Assembly: GCF_020509005.1 (NCBI RefSeq) | Contig: NC_063019.1 | Coordinates: 1,860,001 to 1,924,000 of the forward strand | Source of the DNA: Fulvia fulva | Taxonomy: Eukaryota; Ascomycota; Dothideomycetes; Mycosphaerellales; Mycosphaerellaceae | Length of the DNA stretch: 64,000 nucleotides | Reading direction: 5' to 3' | Shown here: positions 10,823 to 19,608 of the stretch, piece by piece | Layout: each line of letters begins with the position of its first letter | How positions within the stretch are numbered: the first letter of the stretch is position 1 | Notes under the pieces: generated by a model | Seen by the model: only the letters and a program-made list of their open reading frames with translations | Database searches by the model: none | Told to the model about the DNA's origin: nothing | Position numbers and translations under genes: made by a program

Positions 10823-12413
10823 GTATTGACTTTATAGAGACATTCATACCTATAGTAAGACAGGACACCCTTAGGGTGTTTATGTCTATTGTGTGTAAGA
10901 AGGATCTTCATCTTCACTAAGTAGATATGAACAATACATTTATAGAAAGCACACTCTATAAAGACATCTTCATATTACTACTACTAGGAGTTGAGCTTCT
11001 ACTAAACATAGTGTTCAAAATCCTTAAAAGCTTGTATAGACTTAAGTAAGCAGCTAGAGATTGGAATCAACTCCATGTGTCAAAGCTTAGAGAGATTGGA
11101 TTTATATAGTCAGAAGTGGATCTATGCCTACTTATCTATAAGAAGAGGGAGATCATAATCCTTATATATATAGATGACATTCTAATTGCTATACTAAAGT
11201 TAATAGATGTTCTCTAGTTTAAAAGAGAACTTGGCAAGATCTTTAAGATTAAAGATCTAGGTAAACCTGAAAAGATCCTTAGTATAAGAGTTATAAGGAA
11301 TAGGAAGAGAGGAATCCTAAAACTTGACTAAGGACACTTTATTAGGGACAGCCTAGCTAAGATAGGAATGAACTATAAGAAAGTAGCACCTACATACTTA
11401 CCTATAGACAGCTATAAGGCCCTTAAACCTTCAAGCTATATAGATAAGAGGTATGACAAGGTAGAGTACTAGAGTATTAATAGTACTTAGATATAGCTAG
11501 TAACAATTATAAGGCTAGACATTGCTTTTACCCTAGGAAGGATAAGCTCATTTATAAGTAACCTATCCACCTACTACATCAAGGCTCCGAAGAAGATCAC
11601 TAGGTACCTAAGATCATACCCTAATCTAGGACTTTAGTTCTTAAAGTCTAGAAAAGGACACCTTATTAGATACTATAATTCTGATTATATAATAGACAAA
11701 GTAGATAGAGTCTTATTCCTTAGGTATGTCTTCTTCCTCTATAGGGCACCAGTTTCTTAGATGAGTAAGAAGCAAAAGTCTGTAGCAACATCTATAATAG
11801 AGGCTAAATATATAGCTATAAATATATATACGAAGTAGTCCTAATTCCTAGCTTTACTACTAAGAGAAATTGATTATCTAGAGTTAGTAGGAGACTGTTC
11901 CTATTAACTAAGAATCACTGGAAACTAGGAGACTATATCAAATTTGAGACTAGTCTAATTAAGAGGTGATAATTAAGCTACCCTTACCCTAGTAAAAGAT
12001 GTATATGTTTATAATAAGTCGAAGTCGAAGTACATTGACATTGCCTATAACGCTATTAGGAAACTTTAGTAGAGGAGGCTTATTACTATTAAGTACACCC
12101 TAACCTCTAAGATAGTTGTAGACGGGTTTATAAAACTAAGGACTAGTCTATACTTCTAGAGGTTTATAAGCTAGCTTAACCTGTTATAGAAAGGTCTAAG
12201 TACTGTTAATAGGAAGTGAGCAGACTGTAACCTCCTATACGAGATAAGTAGGAGTGTTAAGATATAGCATCTTAAAGGGAGTTAACAATTAGGAAGTGAT
12301 CTAGTAGCCTAAGGTATCTACGATAACTTAGCTTATAGGGAGATACCTTCTCTCCCCTTTAGCTTAGATAGACATCTAACACAATTAACACATTAGTTCC
12401 TAATATATTGCTA
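10823..12413 (+). mobile_element. RIP-degraded outer copia copy, RT to 3' LTR (right piece)
   Basis: This continues the pol fragment that stops at 5212. It matches bases 9166 onward of the inner copy through RT, RNase H and the 3' end. It is heavily RIP-mutated: CA and TG of the inner copy appear here as TA, giving dozens of TAG/TAA stops. The outer 3' LTR begins TGTTAAGATATAGC at 12255 and breaks off at 12413 where a pogo-type transposon starts; about 80 bp of LTR are missing. Confidence 0.88.
12255..12413 (+). repeat. Truncated 3' LTR of the outer copia copy
   Basis: About 159 bp match the first two thirds of the 10587-10822 LTR with RIP changes. The sequence ends at ATATTGCTA, where the pogo-type element begins, and does not resume beyond that element. 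Confidence 0.8.
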
Positions 12414-12483
12414 ACGTGCTTTACTACTAAGCGGGCCACACTACCGAGCGGGCCACTTTTACTAAGAACTATACTACTTCTAC
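12414..12483 (+). repeat. Left terminal inverted repeat of pogo-type element
   Basis: ACGTGCTTTACTACTAAG onward is the reverse complement, allowing RIP changes, of the right end. It includes two tandem copies of the GAGCGGGCCAC-containing unit. Confidence 0.85.
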
Positions 12484-13476
12484 TTTGATTACGACGGTAT
12501 CTTAACACGACAACATCCTATAGAATTGTTACTAGGAGGACACTTCCTCTTTAGATTCTTCGCTATCTAGCAAGTCTACTTAATAGGTGCGTACGTTATG
12601 CCCCGACTCGCTATATCGCTTATAGCGTCGTAGCCTTAGTACTAGCCGAACACTATCTAGCGACTCTCTACTCACTTCCTACCTCCTAGTATCCTCTAGA
12701 GGTATCAATTGCGACGCCTTATCGAAGGTTAGAGACCCTCTAGACTAAATATACTTGCGCTTTCGTGCTTTTCGCTATATAAGGGCCTCGTTAGACTTAC
12801 GTAGCTTACTAATCTCGCTTCGTATAAGAGCTATCTAATACGCTATCTCTCTACTCCCTCTCTATTACCCTATTGAACGACCTTCCTCTTTCTACTACGC
12901 CTTTCTAAACCCGTAACGACGCTCTAAGACGTAATAACACCTATTATAAACCCTGTCTCGTCGAAGTTGTAGGTATCCTAGTTAAGGATACTATACTTCT
13001 CCTTTATATTACGCGCAAGTAAGAACTACCTCTCGATAACGTCTAGATCTTCTATTAGGGCTCGCTAACGATCGTATCTACGTGTTATACGAACCTTTAG
13101 CTTACGATGCCGCCTAATAAACCTGTCTGTCTAATTAAGACTAGCGGGCTTAAGACCCTTCTCTTATAGTAATGAATCGCCTATTACTCGTATACTAGCC
13201 TTTAATAGCGGGAAACCTCTAAGATCTAGCTCGAGTATGTACTCAAGTATCACCCTCTCTTCTAGCTCTATAAGCTTCTTCGAATTGGGCTCGTAGTCAC
13301 TCCGAGGAGGTCGTCTATTCAATCGATACCCTAGTATAGTTCGAGACGCGTCGTATACCTTTATAGCAAGTCGATTCGTAATTGTCGCGTCGCGTTTCGT
13401 AGCCTAGACAGCTAAGGTCAGTTTGGCCTCGTTTGAAGACAATACACGCTGTAATGGTGGTTGCATAGCTGTATCT

Positions 13477-13546
13477 GTGGAAGTGGTACAGTTCTTGGCA
13501 AAAGTGGCCCGCTCGGTGGTGTGGCCCGCTCGGTGGTGAAGCACGT
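13477..13546 (-). repeat. Right terminal inverted repeat of pogo-type element
   Basis: Ends GGTGAAGCACGT next to TA. It is not RIP-mutated, so it shows the ancestral repeat best, with the tandem unit GTGGCCCGCTCGGTGGT. Confidence 0.85.
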
Positions 13547-13548
13547 TA

Positions 13549-13945
13549 TATTGTATATTTTGAGCGTATGTAGCAATTGATATAAGCGAGTAACACTATA
13601 TGTTAGAGTCCGAAGCTAATGCGAGGGGGGATGAGGCGAATAGGGGGATGAGGAGAAGTGGCTGGCGGGAGATCTCGAAGGTCGTGTCTGACGTAGTATG
13701 GAGAGAGTTTGTGGTATTGTGGTCTCGGATAGGCTTAGCCAGACTTGAGCACGGACCAGTCCGCGGAATACTCAGCCTGGTAGGGCTCGGGTCGTCGCCG
13801 ATCTCGCTGAGGTGTGCAACGATGCGGCATTGTGATACAGTAGCTATACTGTCACCTGGTGTGATGCATACTCGTTGTATAGCTTGCATGCGAGCCTTAC
13901 GGACTGCTGTATATTCTAGGTTGATGATGAGAGATGGGTGTTGCC
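13549..13945. other. Intergenic flank of the pogo element; overlapping antisense frames only
   Basis: Normal base composition. Open frames of about 150 codons exist on both strands over 13596-14076, but neither resembles a known family and they overlap almost fully in antisense, so I do not call a gene from them. Confidence 0.5.
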
Positions 13946-14119
13946 TCAGAGTTCTGCAAGAAGGAACGGTAGAACGTTTGGCCGTCGAGCCAGGATTTGT
14001 GCAAGGGGTGGCTCTTCGCACAACATGTTCTCGATTTCCTTCCAAGCACCATCTTTTCCTCCATCTCGTTCGATAAGCTTAATCAACTCTGCGTATCTGC
14101 CGACTGAATGGTAAAGCAT
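13946..14119 (-). CDS. Possible terminal exon or small hypothetical protein (57 aa)
   Basis: The frame from ATG 14119 to TGA 13946 reads like real protein: charged/amphipathic start (AELIKLIERDGGKDGAWKE) and a hydrophobic end (ARRPNVLPFLLAEL). A branch-like CTGAC and an acceptor-like TTCAG lie near its start, so it could be the last exon of a minus-strand gene reaching toward 14988. I do not recognise the family, and no complete splice model could be proven. Confidence 0.28.
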   Translation of the reverse strand: MLYHSVGRYAELIKLIERDGGKDGAWKEIENMLCEEPPLAQILARRPNVLPFLLAEL

Positions 14120-14757
14120 GTAACCTGTCAGTCCTCATGGGTGATGAAATTGCGAGGCTCTCGCATCCCGGCGAAGCGACATGCCGCCCGTCACGGTTAA
14201 CTCGTCGAAAGATAGATGGAAGACCAAAGGCAAGAACATATGAAACAGTAACCGCAGTCGACACCTACGGATGCACCCGAATTGCGGCCATGACCACACA
14301 GAAAGCTGCTGTCATATCAGCGACGCTGACTATCCCGACAAAAAATCAGTCAGACCGTCGCGACGGTGGTATCACGACCTTTCAAGCTCAGCATGTAACA
14401 GAGACAGTTTATTCATCTCGCTCGCAGGTCCATGCTCCGTCGCTCTCTTGGAGCTATGGGCACAATCGGTCTGCACAAAACACGAAGGTAGGGTGACCCT
14501 TGCCTCCTGTCTAACAGTCCTCTGCTTTGCGCACTGATTCCACAGGATCGATTCCGAGGAGCCCACGGCCGCACCAGCAGACTTCTTCCATTGCTTCCCG
14601 ACCTTCACAATGTCGCAGCCCTCACACCCGGATGGGAATTTGTCGCCCTCGCTCCCGCTTGTCTTTACCAGAAGGACGCTCTTATCCTTTCTACTTTGGT
14701 CGTCCAGAATCTCAGCATTTCCTTCTATCTGGATTCCAAGGAGGATCGCGTGCATCT

Positions 14758-14988
14758 CTAAGCTGGCCCGCCACATCCTCCGGAGTCTCGCCCTCGAAGG
14801 GCGACGAAAATGTCAAACTCCACGGTGGTCATGATAGGATTCTCATGGCTCCGCCGAACCTTGGAATCCTGCTTGAGGGCTTCATTAGGACTTGACTGAG
14901 CTTCATCGTTGGCATAGTATGTCCAGGGTAGAGTTGTGAAAATCACCAGATCGTGTGCGGTCTCGGGGAAGTGGTCGCAGGTCTGCAC
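14758..14988 (-). CDS. Possible first exon of a hypothetical minus-strand gene
   Basis: The frame from ATG 14988 starts MQTCDHFPETAHDLVIFTT. Just downstream, another frame continues in protein-like fashion (GETPEDVAGQLRDARDPPW), which would fit a short intron between them, though a clear GT-AG pair with good consensus is lacking. A third frame is open over 14372-14776. It starts divergently from the CoA-binding/MetY gene. Family unknown. It could equally be a decayed gene. Confidence 0.25.
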   Translation of the reverse strand: MQTCDHFPETAHDLVIFTTLPWTYYANDEAQSSPNEALKQDSKVRRSHENPIMTTVEFDIFVALRGRDSGGCGGPA

Positions 14989-15339
14989 CAGGAAGTTATT
15001 GATGAGCTGGGATCGGGTGGTCAGCAGCCAACGACTGGGAGTCGTCGGTGCTTACTGTGCATCCACGGGAGCGGTGCATACTACAAGAATCGTCTTGAGT
15101 GTGAGCACTGTTGCTACAACCGAGATGTCAATGACGTTCAACGCCAAGGTATGGTCATGAGATTTCGCCTGCCGATGAGATTGGCCCGACAGGCCGAGCA
15201 CAGAGTTCGACTTCGCAGCTTAGAGAAGTTAGAATCTACCGCACCTGGAACGCCTTCCTCTGTCTCCCCACCTTGCCACAGAGCACACGCTTCACGATCC
15301 ATCATCCTGCGATACAGCATTCGCGAAAGGCAGGCAACC

Positions 15340-17124
15340 ATGGAGGCAATTCCATATTCCGACGCCAAATTGCGTCGTATCCTGTCGACGGTGCGCACCA
15401 TCGCCATCGTCGGTGCCTCCAGCAATTGGAACCGCCCTAGCTACTTCGTTATGAAGTATCTGCAGCGTAAAGGCTACCGTGTCATTCCTGTCAACCCCGG
15501 AAATGCAGGAAAGAAGTTGCTCGGTGAGCAAGTGTACGCCAACTTGCGCGAAGTTCCAGACAAGGTCGATATGGTTAACGTATTTCGGGCATCGCACACC
15601 GTTGGTCCCATCATGGAGGATGCTATTGCCGTCGGCATCAAAGTGGTATGGATGCAGCTTGGTGTCCGCAATGATGAAGCCGCTGCGAAAGGCGAGGCCG
15701 CAGGCATCGAAGTAATCATGAACCGCTGCCCGAAAATCGAATTCGGCCGTCTGGGTGGCGAACTGTCCTGGGGCGGCGTCAACACCGGCATCATTCGTAA
15801 CAAACCCGCGCAGGCGCCGACCAACAACCGGCTGCGTGATCTACCAGCCGTCAATATTGAACATGGCTTCGAAACACGCGCGATCCACGCTGGCGCGGCG
15901 CCAGACCCGACCACTGGTGCTCGTGGCACCCCGATCTTCCAGACCACCGCCTACGTCTTTGATGATGTCGAACACGCCGCGTCGCTGTTTAATCTGCACA
16001 ACTTTGGCTTCATCTACAGCCGGCTGACCAACCCGACAGTGTCGGTCCTCGAAGAGCGCGTGGCCAGTCTGGAAGGAGGACGCGCCGCCGTGGCCGCCGC
16101 ATCGGGCCATGCTGCACAGTTCCTGATCTTTGCCACCTTGATGGAGCCCGGCGATGAGTTTGTCGCCTCGAACAAGCTCTACGGCGGCTCTCTCACCCAA
16201 TTCGGCCTTACGTTCAAGAAGCTGGGTTGGCACTGCCATTTTGTGGACCCCACCGATCCGGAAAACTTCCGGCGTGCCCTCACTCCCAAATGCAAAGCTG
16301 TCTTCATTGAGAGTCTTGCCAATCCTGGTGGCATAATTGCTGATATCTCTGCCATCGCTGAAGTTGCCCATTCGGCTGGGCTACCATTGATCGTCGACAA
16401 CACGCTCGCTACACCCTACCTGTGCCGGCCTATTGGATGGGGGGCCGATATCGTCGTGCATTCCACCACCAAATTTCTCGGTGGCCATGGCAACGCGATG
16501 GGCGGTATTGTTGTCGAGTCGGGCAAGTTTGATTGGACTCAAGGGGGCAAGTTTCCATCTATGACAGAGCCTGAACCTGCGTATCACGGCCTACGCTTCT
16601 ACGAAAACTTTGGTGATTTTGCCTTCACCACGAAGGCCCGCGCAGTTGCACTACGAGATTATGGTCCAGCAATGGCGCCAATGAATGCCTTCTTGACCAT
16701 CACAGGCATTGAAACGCTGCATCTGCGCATGGAGCGGCACTGTCACAACGCACGCGCTGTTGCCGACTACCTAGCACATGATTCTCGAGTCGCGTGGGTG
16801 TCCTACGCCGGTCTGGACACAAGCCCTTTCCGGGCGTTAGCCAAGAAATACCTCCCCAAGGGCTCAGGAGCCGTCTTCACATTTGGCGTCAAGGGTGGCT
16901 ATGAGACTGGCTGTAAAATAGTCGAGAGCGTCAGTCTGTTCTCTCATCTTGCCAATGTCGGAGATACCCGCAGCTTGATCTTGCATCCTGCTTCGACTAC
17001 TCACCGACAACTCAGCGATGAGCAGCGCGAAGCCGCAGGCGCCGGGGCCGATGTGATACGTTTGTCGATTGGCTTGGAAACAGCTGCTGACTTGATTGCG
17101 GATTTGGACAGAGCGCTGGGATAA
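15340..17124 (+). CDS. CoA-binding domain fused to O-acetylhomoserine sulfhydrylase (MetY-like)
   Basis: Intronless, 594 aa from ATG 15340 (context AACCATGG). Residues ~1-150 form a CoA_binding_2/YccU-type Rossmann domain (TIAIVGASSNWNRPSYFVMK, VIPVNPG, VVWMQLGVRN). Residues ~165-594 form a Cys/Met-metabolism PLP enzyme, closest in character to O-acetylhomoserine sulfhydrylase: ETRAIHAG start, YSRLTNPT, SGHAAQ at the PLP phosphate site, VDNTLATPYL, and the PLP lysine in HSTTKFLGGHG. The family makes homocysteine from O-acetylhomoserine and sulfide in the cytosol. Fungal enzymes of this type usually lack the N-terminal domain. In bacteria, as I recall, these two proteins can be encoded side by side, so a bacterial origin is an inference. 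The frame is open upstream to 14953; ATGs at 15151/15157 would add an Arg-rich extension that could be an organelle signal. Confidence 0.9.
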   Translation: MEAIPYSDAKLRRILSTVRTIAIVGASSNWNRPSYFVMKYLQRKGYRVIPVNPGNAGKKLLGEQVYANLREVPDKVDMVNVFRASHTVGPIMEDAIAVGIKVVWMQLGVRNDEAAAKGEAAGIEVIMNRCPKIEFGRLGGELSWGGVNTGIIRNKPAQAPTNNRLRDLPAVNIEHGFETRAIHAGAAPDPTTGARGTPIFQTTAYVFDDVEHAASLFNLHNFGFIYSRLTNPTVSVLEERVASLEGGRAAVAAASGHAAQFLIFATLMEPGDEFVASNKLYGGSLTQFGLTFKKLGWHCHFVDPTDPENFRRALTPKCKAVFIESLANPGGIIADISAIAEVAHSAGLPLIVDNTLATPYLCRPIGWGADIVVHSTTKFLGGHGNAMGGIVVESGKFDWTQGGKFPSMTEPEPAYHGLRFYENFGDFAFTTKARAVALRDYGPAMAPMNAFLTITGIETLHLRMERHCHNARAVADYLAHDSRVAWVSYAGLDTSPFRALAKKYLPKGSGAVFTFGVKGGYETGCKIVESVSLFSHLANVGDTRSLILHPASTTHRQLSDEQREAAGAGADVIRLSIGLETAADLIADLDRALG

Positions 17125-17613
17125 ATTGCGTAGCGTCTCACAAAGTACAGTGAGTGTTGCTATGCTACGTCAGAGAGGGACCTCTAATGTCTGGGCGCTG
17201 ATTGTGTCGACGCTCTCCGATCGGCAACGTTGTTAGGCGCCATTCGCATTCGACATAGAAGCCGCATTTGATACTTATCGAGAGAAATAGCGTTGCGAAG
17301 TCCTTCAAAGGACTAGCTCCTGCAAGCTTGTACATAGCGTGATGCAATGCTCTCAAGCCTAATCACTCACGTGCCACTGTCTAACTGCTGACTTACGACT
17401 ACGGTACACGCGGCTTCCTTCGCTATGCCGCAACCGCCTTCAAATAATAACTGCTCACGTTGGAAGGTCCTTCATCAACATTGCGAGACGCTTTGTCGGC
17501 ACGATACCGTGGACTGGTATCGAGGACCAGGAGGACCTTGAACTGCCGCCGTGCCGACGACTCGTGGGACGTCACCGCAGCCTCGTCTCCTGGAACATCG
17601 CCGAAAGAACCAA
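17125..17613. other. Intergenic region between MetY fusion and hypothetical gene
   Basis: Normal composition, no repeats and no convincing frame. It should hold the 3' end of the MetY gene and the promoter of the next gene, but no specific signal stands out. Confidence 0.5.
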
Positions 17614-18339
17614 ATGGCGACCATCTTCGACATGTCACCGAAGCTCGTGCCAGGACATCGCAACCTGGCATGGAACATACCCGCGACTCTCACTGATGAG
17701 AGGCCAGTGCTCGCCGTCGTTGAGCTCGTGATCCGAAGCGGCATCAATCTCCAGGAACCCGGCACGCCTCTTAACAACCTTCTACGAAAATTTCTCGAAT
17801 ACTGCTCGTCCTTGCCCGATGCCCGCGTCCATTGCGGACAGATTCGAGATCAAACATCATCTGTAAGCATCCTGGTTGAGCTGCCTTCTGCTAGTGCATG
17901 GCAGGATTCTCAAGCATCAGCCGCGCTGGACTTTCTGGTCGCGACATTCGAGTCCAATCCAATCTGTAATTGCTTGCTTTGGACGACGCCGCAAACCGTC
18001 CAGATAAGTGGTACTGTGGAACTATTCACGCCCCAATTAGGTACAGCAGCTAATGATTACGCCTCGAACGAAGTCAAGCAATTCGAACAATCATGGACAG
18101 CATTCTCACGGGCCATCGCGGCAACTGGAACATGCAAAGCTCATGGCAATTGGGTTGAGCCCTATTGCATGGTCAACCACTTTTCCAACTCTCCCCCGGG
18201 TCGAAGAGCGGCCCTTTTCACAGCGTACGACGCCCAGCGCGCAACTTTCCTAGGACTTCTTTGTGGTGAGCCCGCCAATCGAGATGACATGCAAATTGTT
18301 GTGTCAGAATTTGTGCTGAAGTCCGAAGGTCGTGTCTAA
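17614..18339 (+). CDS. Hypothetical protein, 241 aa
   Basis: An intronless frame from ATG 17614, chosen because an A is at -3 and the residues upstream (PTTRGTSPQPR...) look like read-through of the leader. No signal peptide, membrane segment or catalytic motif is visible. The alternation of short strands and helices (ILVELPSASAW, LDFLVATFES, VQISGTVELF) hints at a ferredoxin-like or dimeric alpha/beta-barrel fold, but this is only an impression. It lies about 490 bp downstream of the MetY fusion on the same strand. I do not recognise the family. Confidence 0.55.
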   Translation: MATIFDMSPKLVPGHRNLAWNIPATLTDERPVLAVVELVIRSGINLQEPGTPLNNLLRKFLEYCSSLPDARVHCGQIRDQTSSVSILVELPSASAWQDSQASAALDFLVATFESNPICNCLLWTTPQTVQISGTVELFTPQLGTAANDYASNEVKQFEQSWTAFSRAIAATGTCKAHGNWVEPYCMVNHFSNSPPGRRAALFTAYDAQRATFLGLLCGEPANRDDMQIVVSEFVLKSEGRV

Positions 18340-18579
18340 AGACGTACTCTGGATCTCAAGCCTTTGCTGGAGCAGTCTCCAGATGTGTACAGACCACACA
18401 CCAGTCCAGCGCCTTCTCACGCCTGCTGATTGTGCGGTAGTATGACGCTCTCGTCAGCGCCGGCCAGAGAATTTGTTGGCGGTGTGCACAGCCTTACTAC
18501 AGTGATCCGGTATCTTGGACCACACAGCGTCTGGCCCTTCTGAACAACGTAGCTTCACCATTAGTGCACACTGGCATCT

Positions 18580-18951
18580 TTGCACTCGGCGCCGCATCTC
18601 GAGCTGATCACCTGCTGCACGCCTGACAATACGGAGACACAACGTCTCTTACGGATTCACGCAAAACGATACTTGGACACTGCACTCATTCGCAACGTCA
18701 ATGCCGGGAGAGCTAGGGTGGGCCAATGTATAAGTGCTGGGTACGCGCACGAACGCTTGGACCTGAGAGAACATGCAGCATATATTTCCCTGTGGAGTTG
18801 GCGTAGTATTGAGGCGCGTGAACGCTGGTACTCACAGTTCCATGCGATCGTACAGCATAATTTTGAGCGACTTGGGCACATCGTAGATGAAGTTCGTCTA
18901 CTGGCAACTGGGGGGATTCACTCTGAACTACTAGACCTGCGGGAGATGTAG
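18580..18951 (+). CDS. Hypothetical protein or 3' exon, 123 aa
   Basis: The C-terminal two thirds look protein-like (HERLDLREHAAYISLWSW, ARERWYSQFHAIVQHNFERL, ending LLDLREM). The Trp/Tyr-rich helix resembles stress-responsive or antibiotic-monooxygenase-type small barrels, but I cannot assign a family. The N-terminal part is weaker, so the real start may be internal or on an upstream exon in 18350-18580. It could be a truncated gene. Confidence 0.4.
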   Translation: MHSAPHLELITCCTPDNTETQRLLRIHAKRYLDTALIRNVNAGRARVGQCISAGYAHERLDLREHAAYISLWSWRSIEARERWYSQFHAIVQHNFERLGHIVDEVRLLATGGIHSELLDLREM

Positions 18952-19104
18952 ATGTACGACAAATGCCAACGAACTGACCATCGCGAGACTCGAGACTGGT
19001 ATATTTTGTGAGACAAGAGAGATCGACGTTGAAGTTGTGTCTAATCTTTTAACTATGCAGTGCTCGTGAGATCCCCTAATTTTCACCAACCTACGGTCGT
19101 ATGT
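18952..19104 (-). pseudogene. Possible degenerate 5S rRNA-like sequence
   Basis: The minus strand begins ACATACGACCGTAGG and has GTGAAAATTAGG as in the better 5S copy at 19418-19536. The far end, GATGGTCAG ... TTGTCGTACAT, loosely resembles a 5S 3' end. The middle is poorly matched and about 30 nt too long. If real, it is a decayed 5S copy in the same orientation. Confidence 0.3.
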
Positions 19105-19417
19105 GCTCAGCATGGCGCTTTGAGAGCATGGGTAGATATGCTGCAAGCAGCAAGGTACGCACAAGAGCCTCGGTCCCGGTTTCAAGGCATTTCAGCCTCC
19201 GGGGATCTGACTCATCTCCACAATGTCGTTTCACTAGCAGTGGCCAGCAGCCTGTGTGCTGCTTGTAGCAAGAACAAAAGAGTACCGGCACGCTTGTAAG
19301 AGTGATAAGCATTAAAAGGAGAGGTCGGCCCGCTTGAGCTTCGGCCTTTCAGCGGCAAGCTGGGATTCACTTGCAGTCCGTGCACGGCCCACCCACGAGC
19401 CAAAAAGAGATTGCAAA

Positions 19418-19536
19418 ACATACAACACAAGGGATTCCCACATGGTCACCCACTGTAGTACTAGTCTTGCGGTCCGGTGCTTGTATATGGAAGAGCGGAC
19501 GGGATTCCTAATTTTCACTGGCCTGTGGTCGTATGT
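19418..19536 (-). rRNA. 5S ribosomal RNA (119 nt, somewhat divergent)
   Basis: The minus strand begins ACATACGACC and ends GTTGTATGT followed by TTTT, a polymerase III terminator. Inside are the conserved GGAATCCCGTCCGCTC, CACCGG, TAGTACTACAGTGGGTGACCA and GGGAATCCC blocks in the right order and spacing for fungal 5S rRNA. The ends pair as helix I. Dispersed 5S genes among protein genes are normal in filamentous ascomycetes. Some loop positions differ from the usual fungal consensus as I remember it (for example GTGAAAATTAGG), so it could be a variant or decaying copy. Confidence 0.82.
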
Positions 19537-19608
19537 GATAGTTGTGTCAAAGTCACAACTCATGTAGACCCATTTTCGGATTCACGACACCCCGGCAGCT
19601 GAGGCGTG

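Larger units (their letters stand above)
12414..13546 (-). mobile_element. Fot1/pogo-type DNA transposon, internally deleted, 1133 bp
   Basis: Terminal inverted repeats of about 70 bp begin ACGTGCTT on both strands, with TA at 12412-12413 and 13547-13548. Each repeat contains a tandem 17-bp unit, ACCACCGAGCGGGCCAC in the less mutated right copy. The minus strand encodes a broken transposase: an N-terminal helix-turn-helix/CENP-B-like part and a DDE start (YNFDETGFIIG ... VVTG). After GNRE the frame jumps to a charged C-terminal tail, so much of the catalytic domain is missing. Another copy (39440-58249 minus its insertion) has the same 1133-bp length. The left part is RIP-mutated, while the last ~140 bp on the right keep CA/TG. 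Confidence 0.88.

Noticed and set aside
13596..14076. Two almost fully overlapping antisense frames of about 150 codons
   Set aside because: Neither shows domain content, and the better protein-like reading in the region (13946-14119) uses a different frame.
18343..18579. Possible upstream exon for the 123-aa hypothetical protein
   Set aside because: No frame here joins to it with acceptable GT-AG borders, and the short ATG frame at 18,441 stops after about 33 codons.
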